From Verrucomicrobiia bacterium (GTDB lineage Bacteria; Verrucomicrobiota; Verrucomicrobiia; Limisphaerales; JADLHS01): 64,000 nucleotides of DNA. Made by a program: the position numbers and the translations under genes. The stretch spans positions 62,001 to 126,000 of the forward strand of contig JAHCLO010000008.1 in assembly GCA_026125285.1 (NCBI GenBank). Reading direction: 5' to 3'. Positions within the stretch are counted from its first letter, which is position 1, and every line of letters starts with the position of its first letter. Below the pieces are notes generated by a model that saw only the letters and a program-made list of their open reading frames with translations, had not been told where the DNA came from and made no database searches. Positions 1 through 9,295 of the stretch are shown here, one piece after another.

Positions 1-1
1 T

Positions 2-79
2 GATTCGCAGCGCGCAAAGGTCCCAACGGCGGCCATCACTATGACTGAAACCGTTGTGGACCGGAACCGATCGCCATGA
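2..79 (+). CDS. 3' end of an unidentified upstream gene (partial)
   Basis: The frame is open from base 2 and ends in TGA at 77-79, giving about 25 C-terminal residues (start DSQRAKV, end DRNRSP). The stop overlaps the ATG of the next gene in an ATGA arrangement, which is typical of translationally coupled genes and is the main reason to believe this frame is real. Too little remains to name a family. A chance open frame cannot be excluded. Confidence 0.35.
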   Translation, partial: DSQRAKVPTAAITMTETVVDRNRSP

Positions 80-789
80 AGGCTGGAAGAGTCTCTTGTG
101 CGTTGTTGGCATTGCTGTTTTTCTGTGTGAGCTACGTGCATCAAGCGAAGTTCGATGGGCCTACCCCGGTTTCGCGGCTGAATTTGCTGCATGCGGGATT
201 GGTTCACCGCACGCTGAGCATAGATGCTTACCACAAGAACACACCGGACAAGGCTGTTTTCAAAGGCAGTTATTACAGCGACAAGGCGCCCGGAACGGTC
301 GCGTTGGCGCTGGTACCGTTTGCGCTGGCAGCGGGTATTTTGTGGTTCGCCGGTGTCAGTTTGGATTCAAGTTTCGGTTGGCTGTTTTCAAGTTGGATGG
401 CGTGCGCCGGGTCAATTGGCGTTATTACCGCACTGGGTGGAGTCGCACTGTTTGCGTGGTTACCAAAATACGTCTCGCCAAGGTGGGCGTTGGTTACGAC
501 GCTGGCGTTGTTCCTAGGGGCGGCGCCGTTGCCGTACTCTACGATGATGTTTTCCCATGCGCTGGTGGTGGGTTTGCTGGCGATTGCGATTTGGGCAATT
601 GAAAGGCAGAAGTCGGAGGCCGGAAGTCAGAGGCCGGAGGCGAAACCCGACAGCGCCGTCGCGCTTAACTTGCCGGCGCACTCCCAAAAGCAACCCATTT
701 CGGGCCGAGTTCCTTTGCGTTCGTCCAACCGGCGTCGGCCAACGGTATCGTCCAATGCCGGGCTGATACTAGTTGGAGCATCTCCATAA
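76..789 (+). CDS. Membrane protein resembling the N-terminus of a lipid-carrier-dependent glycosyltransferase, probably truncated
   Basis: The first 180 residues contain a signal-anchor helix (residues 5-20) and further hydrophobic segments near 75-95, 105-130 and 140-175. The extracytoplasmic loop has SRLNLLHAG and YSDKAPG, which I associate with multi-membrane GT-C-like proteins of Verrucomicrobia that are usually about 500 residues long. After residue 176 (IERQKSEAGSQRPEA) the protein becomes hydrophilic and low in complexity. At DNA level this is a direct repeat of a 'gtc(g/a)gaggccgga' unit near 613-643. The C-terminal 60 residues look like non-coding sequence read through, so the gene was probably broken by a repeat insertion or deletion. 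The start overlaps the upstream stop. Confidence 0.5.
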   Translation: MKAGRVSCALLALLFFCVSYVHQAKFDGPTPVSRLNLLHAGLVHRTLSIDAYHKNTPDKAVFKGSYYSDKAPGTVALALVPFALAAGILWFAGVSLDSSFGWLFSSWMACAGSIGVITALGGVALFAWLPKYVSPRWALVTTLALFLGAAPLPYSTMMFSHALVVGLLAIAIWAIERQKSEAGSQRPEAKPDSAVALNLPAHSQKQPISGRVPLRSSNRRRPTVSSNAGLILVGASP

Positions 790-898
790 CATCCGCATCC
801 GCATCAAAGGTCCGCTTTGGGTGCGAATCTCGCTCGTAGCTCCAGAGCGTCGAATGAAATCAAGACAGAGCCGGGGAGGGGGAGAGCGAGGGTTCGGA

Positions 899-974
899 TG
901 GTGGAGCCGTGGGGATTCGAACCCCAGACCCCCACAATGCCATTGTGGTGCTCTACCAACTGAGCTACGACCCC
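899..974 (-). tRNA. tRNA-Ala(GGC)
   Basis: Read on the minus strand, this folds as a standard cloverleaf. The acceptor arms are GGGGTCG and CGGCTCC, the D arm is GCTC/GAGC, and the anticodon arm is CCACA-ATGGCAT-TGTGG with anticodon GGC. The T arm is TGGGG-TTCGAAT-CCCCA. The G3-U70 wobble pair, the main identity element for alanyl-tRNA synthetase, is present. The discriminator is A, and a CCA tail is encoded at 899-901. Confidence 0.95.
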
Positions 975-1450
975 ATCCAAAGCGAGTGCCAATCTAGTTT
1001 CCTCTCTCGTATTGTCAAAGCCATTTTCAGAGGCGGTTGTTCCAATGAATCCCCGCGTTCGTGGCCGTGAATTGAATCAGGGGCAAGCACGGACGGCTCT
1101 GCAAGATCAAGCGTTGGCCACCTGTCGCCATTCCTGGCTACTCGGTGATCTGAGGTTGCCAACCTGGAGTGGCGGTTGGGGCGTGTGCTCCTCTGGATGC
1201 TTGCTTCTTTTCAAGACAGCCCTGTCTTGAGCATTTCCAACTGTTGACCTGATGGCAGTGGGGAAGACGGAGACTCGGCCCATTCGGAACAGAATTGGAG
1301 TTAATCGCAAAAGTCGCGAAATTGGCGGGTTTGCTGCAAGAGATCCGCGGGTCTGTCCGTAGGTTTTCCGCTGACACCAAGGCTCGCAAATGGCATGTGC
1401 CACCGCTGGATCCGGTGGTTGGCAACAGTTATGCGTAGGGAGGTTTCGCC
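975..1450. other. Intergenic region with a short perfect hairpin
   Basis: No convincing gene is present; the short open frames on both strands have no recognisable content. A perfect palindrome at 1211-1230 (9-bp arms TCAAGACAG/CTGTCTTGA, 2-nt centre) resembles the GACAG..CTGTC core of other short palindromes in this window, such as 33453-33470. A GGGAGG ribosome-binding site at 1438-1443 belongs to the next gene. Confidence 0.5.
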
Positions 1451-4360
1451 ATGGATGTAAATGGAGCACGAATTACCGGTCGGGCGAGAGGCATCGTTCT
1501 CAGCACCTTTCTTTTTACTGCGTTTGCGGTCTTGTCGCCGCACGCGACCACCGCGAAGAATGTAACGCTGGCGTGGGATGCAAGCACCAGTCCCGGGGTG
1601 GTCGGCTACCGGGTTTACCATGGGGTGGCGAGCCGCAATTATACCAACCAGTTTTCGGCAGGCAGCGCGACCAGTGGAACGCTGTCCAACCTGGTTGAGG
1701 GCACAACATATTATATTGCCGCCACGGCGGTGAATGATTTGGGTGTGGAGAGCGAATTCTCAGAGGAGTTGGCTTACACCATTCCGACAGTTCAGAGTCC
1801 GAACCAACCGCCCACGCTCAATGCCCTCAGCGACCTTACGGTTAATGAGAATGCCGACGCCCAGACCGTGGAACTCACCGGCATTACCTCGGGCGTGCCC
1901 AACGAGGAGCAAACCCTGAAGGTCACAGCCAGCTCCAGCAATCCGAGTCTCATTCCCCATCCGACGGTGAACTACACCAGTCCCAACGCCGTCGGTCAGT
2001 TGGTTATCCAGCCCGAACCCTTTGCCTTTGGCACTGCAACCATCACGGTTACTGTGGATGATGGCGAGAGTGTAAACAACCTTGTTTCCCGTACCTTCAC
2101 CGTCACGGTTATTGACGTCAACCAGCCGCCGACGCTCAATGCCCTCAGCAACCTGACACTTAACCAGAACGCTGGCGTCCAGACCGTAGATCTCACCGGC
2201 ATCACCTCGGGCATGACCAACGAAGTGCAAACCCTCAAGGTCACGGCCACCTCCAGTAATCCAAGTCTCATTCCCCATCCGACGGTGAACTATACCAGTC
2301 CCAACACCGTCGGTCAGTTGACATTCCAGCCTGTGCCCCTCGCCTTTGGTGTTGTCACGATCACGGTAACGGTGGACGACGGCGGGAGTGCGAACAATCT
2401 GGTTTCGCGCGCCTTCACCGTCGCCGTCATTGACGTCAACCAGCCGCCGACGTTGGATCAACCTGACAACCTCAGCGTCAATCAGAGCGCTCCGGCACAG
2501 ACGATCAATCTGACGGGAATTTCTTCGGGCGCGGGAAATGAAGTGCAAACACTTGTCGTTTCGGCGACTTCCAGCAATCCGGACCTCATTCCACACCCTG
2601 TTATCAATTACGTCAGTCCGAACCCCACCGGGCAACTCACCTTTCAGCCCGTAAGCAATCAAGCCGGTAGCGCTATTATCACGGTAACGGTGGACGATGG
2701 CGGCACGAGCAATAATGTGGTTGCCCTTGCTTTCACGGTTACAGTCACGGATTCCAACGTCAGACCCACGCTGAATTCGATCAGTAATCGCACGATCAAC
2801 GAAAACGCGGGCGAGCAGAGTGTCAGTCTGGCGGGCATCAGTTCCGGTTCCGTTAATGAGTTGCAGCCTTTGACGGTGACGGCTACTTCCAGCAATCCTG
2901 CTCTCATCCCCAATCCAACTGTGAACTATACCAGCCCGGACACAACGGGCACCTTGGTCTTTGAGCCGGTCACGTATGCCTACGGTACCGCGACCATTAC
3001 CGTTACCGTAAACGATGGCGGTACCGCCAATAATACTCGCAGCCGGAGTTTCACCGTGACGGTTAGGTCAGTTAACCAGCCTCCAACGCTGGAACCAATC
3101 ACTGACACGGTAATCGCCGGGGGGACGGAAGCCATTGGATCGTCCATGGTGGTATTATCAGGTATTACATCTGGGGCGCCGAACGAGAATCAAACACTGA
3201 CGGTGCGAGCGACTTCAGGGAGTCCGGCCTTGCTGCCAAACCCCACTGTCAATTATACGAGTCCGAACACCGAAGGTACGCTCGCCTTGTCACCGGTGCC
3301 CGGCAAGTTCGGTACGGCTACGGTTACCGTCACCGTCAATGACGGAGGTGCGAGCAATAATATCGTATCGCAGGTGTTCACGGTGACAATCGTGCCTCCC
3401 AACAATCCCCCCACATTGGACGCGCTGGCGAATCTGTCCCTGTCTGAGAACTCAGGACCGCAACAGGTGAACCTTTCGGGCATCACCTCGGGCTTGGCCG
3501 ATGGAGTTGCCACTGTCACCGTCACGGCGGAGTCCAGCAATCCTGATCTGATTCCGCATCCGATCGTGGCTTACAGCAGCCCCGACACTGTCGGCAGTCT
3601 GAGTTTCACTCCGGCAACGGATGTCTTTGGCATCGCTATCATCACGGTCACCGTCAACAACGGACAGGCCTACAACAATTCTTATAGCCAGTCTTTCGCG
3701 GTCAGCATTGATTCGGATGTTGCGCAGTTGAGTTTGGGCGCCACGGAAGTCCGCGCCGGCCAGAACGGAAGCGTGCCCGTGGAGTTTAGTTCCAGCGAAG
3801 GTGTAACCAGTCTGAACCTGGTGTTGGAAGTTCCGCCGGGACACTTGTCCGACCTATCGCTTCAAGGGCTTGCACCGGAGATTGACCCCGCATCGGCATC
3901 CGTGATGGCGCTTCCTGATTCAAGTGTGCTGATTCAATTCGCGACGCGAAACGGGCAAATACTCAGTGGCTCCAAAGAGATCGCGCAATTAAGCTTCGCC
4001 GCCGCCGCGAATCAGCAATCCGCCTTCGTGCCATTGCGCGTCCGGCCGTTCAGCGCCACCAAAGCGGACGGATCGTTCATCGCAGACCGCCCGGCTGAAC
4101 CCGGTCGCGTGGTGGTCGTTGCGCAGGAAGCGCTGTTGGAAGCCACCTTCAATGCGGACGGATCACGGCGCTTGATGCTGTTCGGAAAACCTGCTTCCAC
4201 TTACGCCATCGAATACAGCACCAATCCGACGGTTGCCGAATCGTGGGTTCGACTGCCATCCGGGGTGACACTCAGCACCTTGAGTGCGGCGGTACCGGGA
4301 ATTGACGCGGCGGCAGCCCAAGTCTTCTTCCGTAGTGTCGAGATCGTTGCCGCTCCCTGA
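1451..4360 (+). CDS. Secreted Fn3 and six-fold cadherin/Ig-like repeat protein
   Basis: A signal peptide (residues 12-35, hydrophobic FLFTAFAVLS) is followed by a fibronectin type III-like domain (about 37-112; WDAS..VGYRVYHG, YYIAATAVN). Six tandem beta-sandwich repeats start at residues 118, 224, 330, 436, 542 and 651, with near-constant 106-residue spacing. Each opens with N-x-x-PTL and closes with ITVTVxDGGxxNN...FTVTV. A cohesin-like segment follows (about 757-880; VRAGQNGSVPVEF), then a short C-terminal domain (YAIEYSTNP..W..L) common at the ends of verrucomicrobial secreted proteins. The GGGAGG at 1438-1443 supports this start. It is probably a surface or extracellular adhesive protein; no catalytic motif is visible and the ligand is unknown. 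Confidence 0.85.
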   Translation: MDVNGARITGRARGIVLSTFLFTAFAVLSPHATTAKNVTLAWDASTSPGVVGYRVYHGVASRNYTNQFSAGSATSGTLSNLVEGTTYYIAATAVNDLGVESEFSEELAYTIPTVQSPNQPPTLNALSDLTVNENADAQTVELTGITSGVPNEEQTLKVTASSSNPSLIPHPTVNYTSPNAVGQLVIQPEPFAFGTATITVTVDDGESVNNLVSRTFTVTVIDVNQPPTLNALSNLTLNQNAGVQTVDLTGITSGMTNEVQTLKVTATSSNPSLIPHPTVNYTSPNTVGQLTFQPVPLAFGVVTITVTVDDGGSANNLVSRAFTVAVIDVNQPPTLDQPDNLSVNQSAPAQTINLTGISSGAGNEVQTLVVSATSSNPDLIPHPVINYVSPNPTGQLTFQPVSNQAGSAIITVTVDDGGTSNNVVALAFTVTVTDSNVRPTLNSISNRTINENAGEQSVSLAGISSGSVNELQPLTVTATSSNPALIPNPTVNYTSPDTTGTLVFEPVTYAYGTATITVTVNDGGTANNTRSRSFTVTVRSVNQPPTLEPITDTVIAGGTEAIGSSMVVLSGITSGAPNENQTLTVRATSGSPALLPNPTVNYTSPNTEGTLALSPVPGKFGTATVTVTVNDGGASNNIVSQVFTVTIVPPNNPPTLDALANLSLSENSGPQQVNLSGITSGLADGVATVTVTAESSNPDLIPHPIVAYSSPDTVGSLSFTPATDVFGIAIITVTVNNGQAYNNSYSQSFAVSIDSDVAQLSLGATEVRAGQNGSVPVEFSSSEGVTSLNLVLEVPPGHLSDLSLQGLAPEIDPASASVMALPDSSVLIQFATRNGQILSGSKEIAQLSFAAAANQQSAFVPLRVRPFSATKADGSFIADRPAEPGRVVVVAQEALLEATFNADGSRRLMLFGKPASTYAIEYSTNPTVAESWVRLPSGVTLSTLSAAVPGIDAAAAQVFFRSVEIVAAP
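1802..3718 (+). repeat. Six tandem coding repeats of about 318 bp
   Basis: In-frame units begin at 1802, 2120, 2438, 2756, 3074 and 3401. The first four spacings that follow are exactly 318 bp; the fifth unit is 327 bp. Units 1 and 2 are the most similar (shared 'attccccatccgacggtgaac'-type stretch), which suggests recent duplication. Units 5 and 6 are the most diverged. Confidence 0.85.
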
Positions 4361-4638
4361 CCCTCGAAACAGAGTCGGTGTGAGGATCTTTTTCGGCTGG
4401 AGGCTTCTGGGCCGGAGAGCTGCAACCAAACGGTGTAAGAAGTGTGAAAGGGCGACGGAGTGGAGTGGAGTCACTTCTCACGTGAGCCTCAACGTGCTGC
4501 CGTGCGTCCCGCCGGCAGGTCCCACTGATTACAAAGGAATTTGATCTGTCGGCCAGAGGTGCGACAGCACGTCGTTCATGGTTCCAGTGCGCTGCTGTTT
4601 TCGGAATTGGAGGCTTCCTTTGCGCCAACGCCGGCGAA

Positions 4639-5184
4639 TCAATCCAGTCCCAGCACCTTGCGCCCCGCTTCCGTAATCATGGAATGATGCCAGGGCGGCT
4701 CCCACACGATCTCCACGTGCGCCTCCTCAATGCCGGGAAGATTCAGCAGTTTTACCTGCGCATCGCCGGCAATGGACGGTCCCATGCCACAGCCAGGTGC
4801 GGTGAGAGTCATCTTGACGTCCACCCGGCTTTCTCCGCTGGGCAGCTTTTCGAGCCGCATGTCATACACCAAGCCCAGGTCCACAATGTTGACCGGAATT
4901 TCCGGGTCAAAGCAGGTGCGCAAGGTGTCCCAAATCGCCTGTTCGTCCGCCGGTCGGCCAACCGCTGCCATCGGGGTGGCAGGCGACGGTGACTCAATGC
5001 CCAGCGCGTCAGCGTCCTGTGCTCCAATCCGAAACAAACCGCCGGGCGCATGCACAGTGTAACTCCCACCCAGCGTCTGGGTAATGTCCACCGATGTGCC
5101 TGCGAGCAACGTAACCGCGTTGCCGGCCGGAATCTGGATGGCGGCGCAATCGCGTTTCAACTGGATCGAACTCATGTTTTCCAT
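4639..5184 (-). CDS. sufT: SufT-like Fe-S cluster assembly protein (MIP18/DUF59 family)
   Basis: This is the two-part SufT architecture. An N-terminal segment of about 60 residues contains IPAG..V.L..GTSVDITQTLGGSYTV. A MIP18/DUF59 domain follows (about residues 80-181) with CFDPEIPVNIVDLGLVYD and the APGCGMGP cysteine loop, ending in EPPW. SufT proteins help mature Fe-S proteins, but they are accessory to the SUF scaffold, and no other suf gene is in the window. The length (181 residues) is normal. An internal ATG at 5175 (MSSIQ) is an alternative start. It is divergent from the glycosyltransferase gene with 103 bp between starts. Confidence 0.88.
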   Translation of the reverse strand: MENMSSIQLKRDCAAIQIPAGNAVTLLAGTSVDITQTLGGSYTVHAPGGLFRIGAQDADALGIESPSPATPMAAVGRPADEQAIWDTLRTCFDPEIPVNIVDLGLVYDMRLEKLPSGESRVDVKMTLTAPGCGMGPSIAGDAQVKLLNLPGIEEAHVEIVWEPPWHHSMITEAGRKVLGLD

Positions 5185-5287
5185 AACGAATTCAGACTGC
5201 TATTCTCCCTGATTGGCCGCAGCGACGCAATGCCTACCCTGAACTTTGAACATTGAACTTTGAACCCTGAATCGTAGCCTCTGCGGC

Positions 5288-6277
5288 GTGAGCGACAGTT
5301 TGCCGAGCGTAACGGTCATCATTCCCACGCGGCCCGACGGCGGCGAGCCGAAGGCTGTGGTCGCCGCTCGCGCTTTGGACTATCCGCCGGACAAACTTGA
5401 AATCATCATTGCCCGCGGCCGTCAGCCTTCCGTTCAACGCAACGTGGCCCTCCGCGCCGCAAAGGGCGAACTGGTTTATTTTCTCGACGACGATTCGATT
5501 GCTGCGCCCGGCAATCTCCGCCGGGCCGTGGAACACTTCCGTGATGCGAACGTGCAGATCGTCGGCGGGCCGAATGTCTGCCCGGATGATGCGCCCGGGT
5601 TGGAGCAGGTTTTTGCACTGGTGCTGGCAAGCTGGCTCGCCTTTGGTCCGAGCCGCGCCCGCTACACCCCGGGTGGAACGTTGCGCGAAACCGGCGAAAA
5701 GGAATTAATCCTCTGCAATCAGCTAGGGCGGCGCTCGACAATGCTCCAACACGGCGGTTTCAATGAGGCGCTTTATCCCAATGAGGAGAATGCTTTGATG
5801 GACGATATCCAAAAGGCCGGCGGCAAGTTGCTTTACGATCCCGAACTGGTGGTTTACCGCCGTCCCCGGCGCACGCTGAAGTCCTTTGCGAAAATGTTGC
5901 TGACTTACGGGCGAGGCCGGGCGGAACAGTTCCGGGTGAATCCCACCTGCGGCTCAACGTTGAACTTCGCCCCACCGCTGTTTCTGGTTTATCTCCTGAC
6001 GCTGCCAGTTCTTTGGAGCGTCAACTCGCCGCTTGAGTCAATCTGGTTCCTGAGACTGTATCACGCTCCCCTGGTGCTTTACGTCGTGGCTGTCATGCTC
6101 CAGACAATGGCGCTGGTGCCACAGGGCGGGATTGGCCGTGCGCTGGGCGCGATGCCGCTGATGATTCTGTCGCATCTGCTCTACGGAGCGGGCTTTTGGC
6201 GCGGGCTTTCCACAAAGTTGCACCGCGCATCCGCCGACGGCCCCACGAGCGTTACCTTGGAAACCATCTCGCCCTAA
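5288..6277 (+). CDS. Family 2 glycosyltransferase with C-terminal membrane segments
   Basis: The GT-A fold begins with SVTVIIPTRPDGG (residues 7-19). It has the nucleotide-sugar and metal-binding FLDDDS (D67-D69) and a NEENALMDDIQ segment in the acceptor/base region. Three hydrophobic helices follow (about 225-245, 255-280 and 288-308), so it is probably an inner-membrane enzyme transferring sugar to a lipid or polysaccharide. It starts with GTG at 5288. Its TAA (6275-6277) directly abuts the glnE ATG, implying co-transcription. Donor and acceptor cannot be read from the sequence. Confidence 0.85.
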   Translation: MSDSLPSVTVIIPTRPDGGEPKAVVAARALDYPPDKLEIIIARGRQPSVQRNVALRAAKGELVYFLDDDSIAAPGNLRRAVEHFRDANVQIVGGPNVCPDDAPGLEQVFALVLASWLAFGPSRARYTPGGTLRETGEKELILCNQLGRRSTMLQHGGFNEALYPNEENALMDDIQKAGGKLLYDPELVVYRRPRRTLKSFAKMLLTYGRGRAEQFRVNPTCGSTLNFAPPLFLVYLLTLPVLWSVNSPLESIWFLRLYHAPLVLYVVAVMLQTMALVPQGGIGRALGAMPLMILSHLLYGAGFWRGLSTKLHRASADGPTSVTLETISP

Positions 6278-9200
6278 ATGCCGCCAACAACGATGACACC
6301 GGATTGGGTCAAGTGCCTGAGCAACTGCGCCGACCCGCAGCGAGCACGACACTTCTTCGAGTTGTTGTCCGCCACGGATGTCGCACCGCAATTGCCGGGT
6401 CTTGCCGCAGCCCACATGCGAGTATTGACCGCGCTGTTCAGCGGTTCACCGGTGTTGAGCAATCTGCTGATCGCAAATCCCGACTGGTTCACGGCCATTG
6501 ACCTCGAGCACATCCGGCACCCACGCCGCAAACAGGGCCTGCAGAGCGAGGTGAGCGGTTGGCTGAAACCGCTGTTGGCGACGCAGGACCATGCGGCGGC
6601 ATACGCCCGGCTGCGTCGTTTCAAACAGCAACAGATGCTGCGCATCGCCACGCGCGACCTCGCCCGTCTGGCGAAGGTCGGGGAGATTACCCGTGAACTT
6701 TCTGACGTGGCGGATGTTTGCCTGGATACCGTTTGGCAAATCTGCCGCGGACAATTCACCAATCGGTTTGGCCAGCCCTATCATCAGGATGCCGAAGGTC
6801 GGTGGTGGCCCACGGAGTTTTGTGTGTTGGGCATGGGCAAACTGGGCGGACAGGAATTGAACTACAGTTCGGACGTGGACGTGCTGTTCGTTTACAGTGA
6901 GGAGGGGCGAGTTTTCAAAGAACCGCCCGGCAAAAAGAAGTCCCCAGTCACGACTTTGTCGAACCACCAATACTTCAACCGGGTTGCGGAAAGTTTCATC
7001 GCCGAGGTGTCGCGCATGACGAATGAAGGCGCGCTGTACCGGATTGACCTGCGGCTGCGACCCGAGGGCGATGCCGGCCCGCTTTGCCGGTCACTGGGCA
7101 GCTATGAGAATTACTATGCGCAATGGGGCCAAACCTGGGAGCGTATGATGCTGATCAAGGCCCGGGGCGTCGCGGGCGATCCGGGGCTGGCCGCGGAGTT
7201 TTTGGAGATGATTCAGCCGTTCCGCTTCGCGCGATCCATCAGTCCAGGCGTGCTCAAGGAGGTTGCCGCGATGAAGGACCGCATTGAAACCGAAGTCGTG
7301 CGCGCGGGCGAACTGGATCGCAATGTGAAGCTGGGACGTGGCGGCATTCGCGAAATCGAATTCATCGCGCAATCCCTGCAATTGCTCCACGCCGGCCGGC
7401 AACCGTTCTTGCAGCATTCCCAAACGCTGCCCTGCCTGGCCAAGCTGGTGGAATACCACTGGCTCACCGACACGGAAACGGCGGAACTGGAAGCCGCCTA
7501 CTGTTTTCTGCGCGACGTCGAGCATCGGCTGCAAATGGAGGAGAATCTGCAAACGCACTCCATCCCCTCCGACAAAGCCGCCCAGGAACGACTCGCGAAA
7601 TTGATGGGCTTCGCTTCGCGCCAACAGTTTGAGTCCGCCCGGCAGAAGCACACGCAGAATGTGCGGCGGGTCTATGATCAATTGCTTCGCGCCGAAGCGC
7701 CCCGCCAGCCGTCCCTGTTTCCAGAGAGTTTCGATGGCGCCGAGTCCGAATGGAAGGCAGTGCTGGCTCGCCACTGGTTTCGTGACGTGGACAAGGCGTT
7801 CCGTGTGCTGCGTGAATTTGTGGAAGGTCCGGGTTACGTGCATGTCTCGCCGCGCACGGTGGAACTGGCCCGGCAACTCCTGCCACGCCTCTTTGCGCTT
7901 TGCCGCACCGATGACGGCAAGTCGAACGCGCTTCAACTGCCGCCGAAGACGCTGTCGGATCCCGACCGCGTCGTAACGCGGCTCGACAGTTTCATCACGG
8001 CCTACGGCACCCGCGCGACGCTGTTCGATTTGTGGAACAGCAATCCGACCTTCTTCGAGTTGCTGCTGCTGCTCTTTGACCGCTCGGAGTTCCTGGCCGA
8101 AGGCTTGATTCGCGCGCCGGAATTGCTGGATGACCTGGTGTTTGGCGGACGGCTCACGGCCCGCAAAACGGCGCAGGAGATTCTCCGGGACTTGCGCCAC
8201 GGTTTGGCCGATGCGGACCAGCATCTTTGGCTGCGGCGTTATCACGCGGCGGAATTCATGCGCCTTGGCCTCCGCGACATCCTGGGTCTGGTGGATTTTG
8301 AACAGAATCTGGCGGAACTCTCGGCACTCGCGGACGCATGTCTGCAATACGCGCTGGAGTCAGTCATGCGCAGGCACAAACTCAAACAGCCCCCCTTCGT
8401 CATCATGGGGCTGGGTAAGCTGGGCGGAAGCGAAATCAATTACGGCTCGGACCTCGACATCGTCTTCGTCGCCAATTCCAAGGCGAGAAATCTTGCGGGG
8501 CTGCAAAAGTTCGCCGTGGAAGTCATGGACTTGTTGTCCAAGCGCACCGAACAGGGACTGCTCTTTGCCACCGACGCGCGGCTGCGTCCCGACGGTGAGA
8601 AAGGACTGCTGGTCAATACACTTGCCGCCTACGAGGAGTACTACCGGCAACGCGCGCAACTCTGGGAAATCCAGTCGCTGACCCGCGTCCGCCCCGTCGC
8701 CGGAGATGCGAGACTGGGAGAACAATTTCAACAAATGGTCGTGAGGCTGACAGATTTTTCCAACCCGGAGCCGGCTTCACGCCTGGCTCCATCCAATCGC
8801 GGGAAGGATGGGAAGGAGGAAGACCGGCGTGGCGACTATCCGACGTCACCGGCCTGCTTCACTCCAGACTGGAAACAGAAGATTCATGACATGCGCGTGC
8901 GCATCGAGAAGGAGCGCACGCCCGCCGGCAAGGACGCGCTCGCGATCAAAACCGGCCGGGGCGGCTTGATGGACGCGGAGTTCATCGCCCAGACGATGTG
9001 TCTGGCCCACGGCTGGCAGGAGCCGCACACGCTGCGGGCGCTGGAGCGGGCGGACGCGCGCGGAGTGTTGCCGGACGGCGCAAAGCTGTTGGAAAATTAT
9101 CGTCAATTGCGGCGGGTGGAAGGCATCCTGCGCCGTTGGAGTTACGAAGGCGAAACCGTGTTACCGGACGATCCCGCGCCCTATTATCGCGTGTCCGTGC

Positions 9201-9295
9201 GTTGTGGATTTGCCACGCCGGATGCATTCGCGGCGGCGCTGGCAAGCTGGCGTGGCGCGATCCGTGAAGTGTACTCCAGAGTCTTCACGGTTTAG
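6278..9295 (+). CDS. glnE: Bifunctional glutamine synthetase adenylyltransferase/deadenylyltransferase
   Basis: GlnE adenylylates and deadenylylates glutamine synthetase in response to nitrogen status. Both nucleotidyltransferase halves are visible: GMGKLGGQELNYSSDVDVLFVY from about residue 185 and GLGKLGGSEINYGSDLDIVFV from about residue 711. Each is followed by a linker helical domain (GRGGIREIEFIAQ about 350; GRGGLMDAEFIAQ about 893). The 1005-residue length is close to the usual 950. An odd hydrophilic stretch at residues 827-855 interrupts the second catalytic half just before the helical linker. Its DNA carries the palindrome GGAGCC..GGCTCC (8767-8790), so it looks like an in-frame repeat insertion. 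It follows a glycosyltransferase gene with no gap. Confidence 0.95.
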   Translation: MPPTTMTPDWVKCLSNCADPQRARHFFELLSATDVAPQLPGLAAAHMRVLTALFSGSPVLSNLLIANPDWFTAIDLEHIRHPRRKQGLQSEVSGWLKPLLATQDHAAAYARLRRFKQQQMLRIATRDLARLAKVGEITRELSDVADVCLDTVWQICRGQFTNRFGQPYHQDAEGRWWPTEFCVLGMGKLGGQELNYSSDVDVLFVYSEEGRVFKEPPGKKKSPVTTLSNHQYFNRVAESFIAEVSRMTNEGALYRIDLRLRPEGDAGPLCRSLGSYENYYAQWGQTWERMMLIKARGVAGDPGLAAEFLEMIQPFRFARSISPGVLKEVAAMKDRIETEVVRAGELDRNVKLGRGGIREIEFIAQSLQLLHAGRQPFLQHSQTLPCLAKLVEYHWLTDTETAELEAAYCFLRDVEHRLQMEENLQTHSIPSDKAAQERLAKLMGFASRQQFESARQKHTQNVRRVYDQLLRAEAPRQPSLFPESFDGAESEWKAVLARHWFRDVDKAFRVLREFVEGPGYVHVSPRTVELARQLLPRLFALCRTDDGKSNALQLPPKTLSDPDRVVTRLDSFITAYGTRATLFDLWNSNPTFFELLLLLFDRSEFLAEGLIRAPELLDDLVFGGRLTARKTAQEILRDLRHGLADADQHLWLRRYHAAEFMRLGLRDILGLVDFEQNLAELSALADACLQYALESVMRRHKLKQPPFVIMGLGKLGGSEINYGSDLDIVFVANSKARNLAGLQKFAVEVMDLLSKRTEQGLLFATDARLRPDGEKGLLVNTLAAYEEYYRQRAQLWEIQSLTRVRPVAGDARLGEQFQQMVVRLTDFSNPEPASRLAPSNRGKDGKEEDRRGDYPTSPACFTPDWKQKIHDMRVRIEKERTPAGKDALAIKTGRGGLMDAEFIAQTMCLAHGWQEPHTLRALERADARGVLPDGAKLLENYRQLRRVEGILRRWSYEGETVLPDDPAPYYRVSVRCGFATPDAFAAALASWRGAIREVYSRVFTV
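8757..8850. repeat. Probable palindromic repeat inserted in frame within glnE
   Basis: GGAGCC at 8767-8772 and GGCTCC at 8785-8790 form inverted arms around 'ggcttcacgcct'. The encoded residues (NPEPASRLAPSNRGKDGKEEDRRG) are hydrophilic and fall where GlnE homologues normally continue directly into the linker. The boundaries are approximate. Confidence 0.45.

Noticed and set aside
7091..8347. 418-codon minus-strand frame
   Set aside because: Antisense to glnE, whose two catalytic motifs and normal length leave no doubt about the coding strand.
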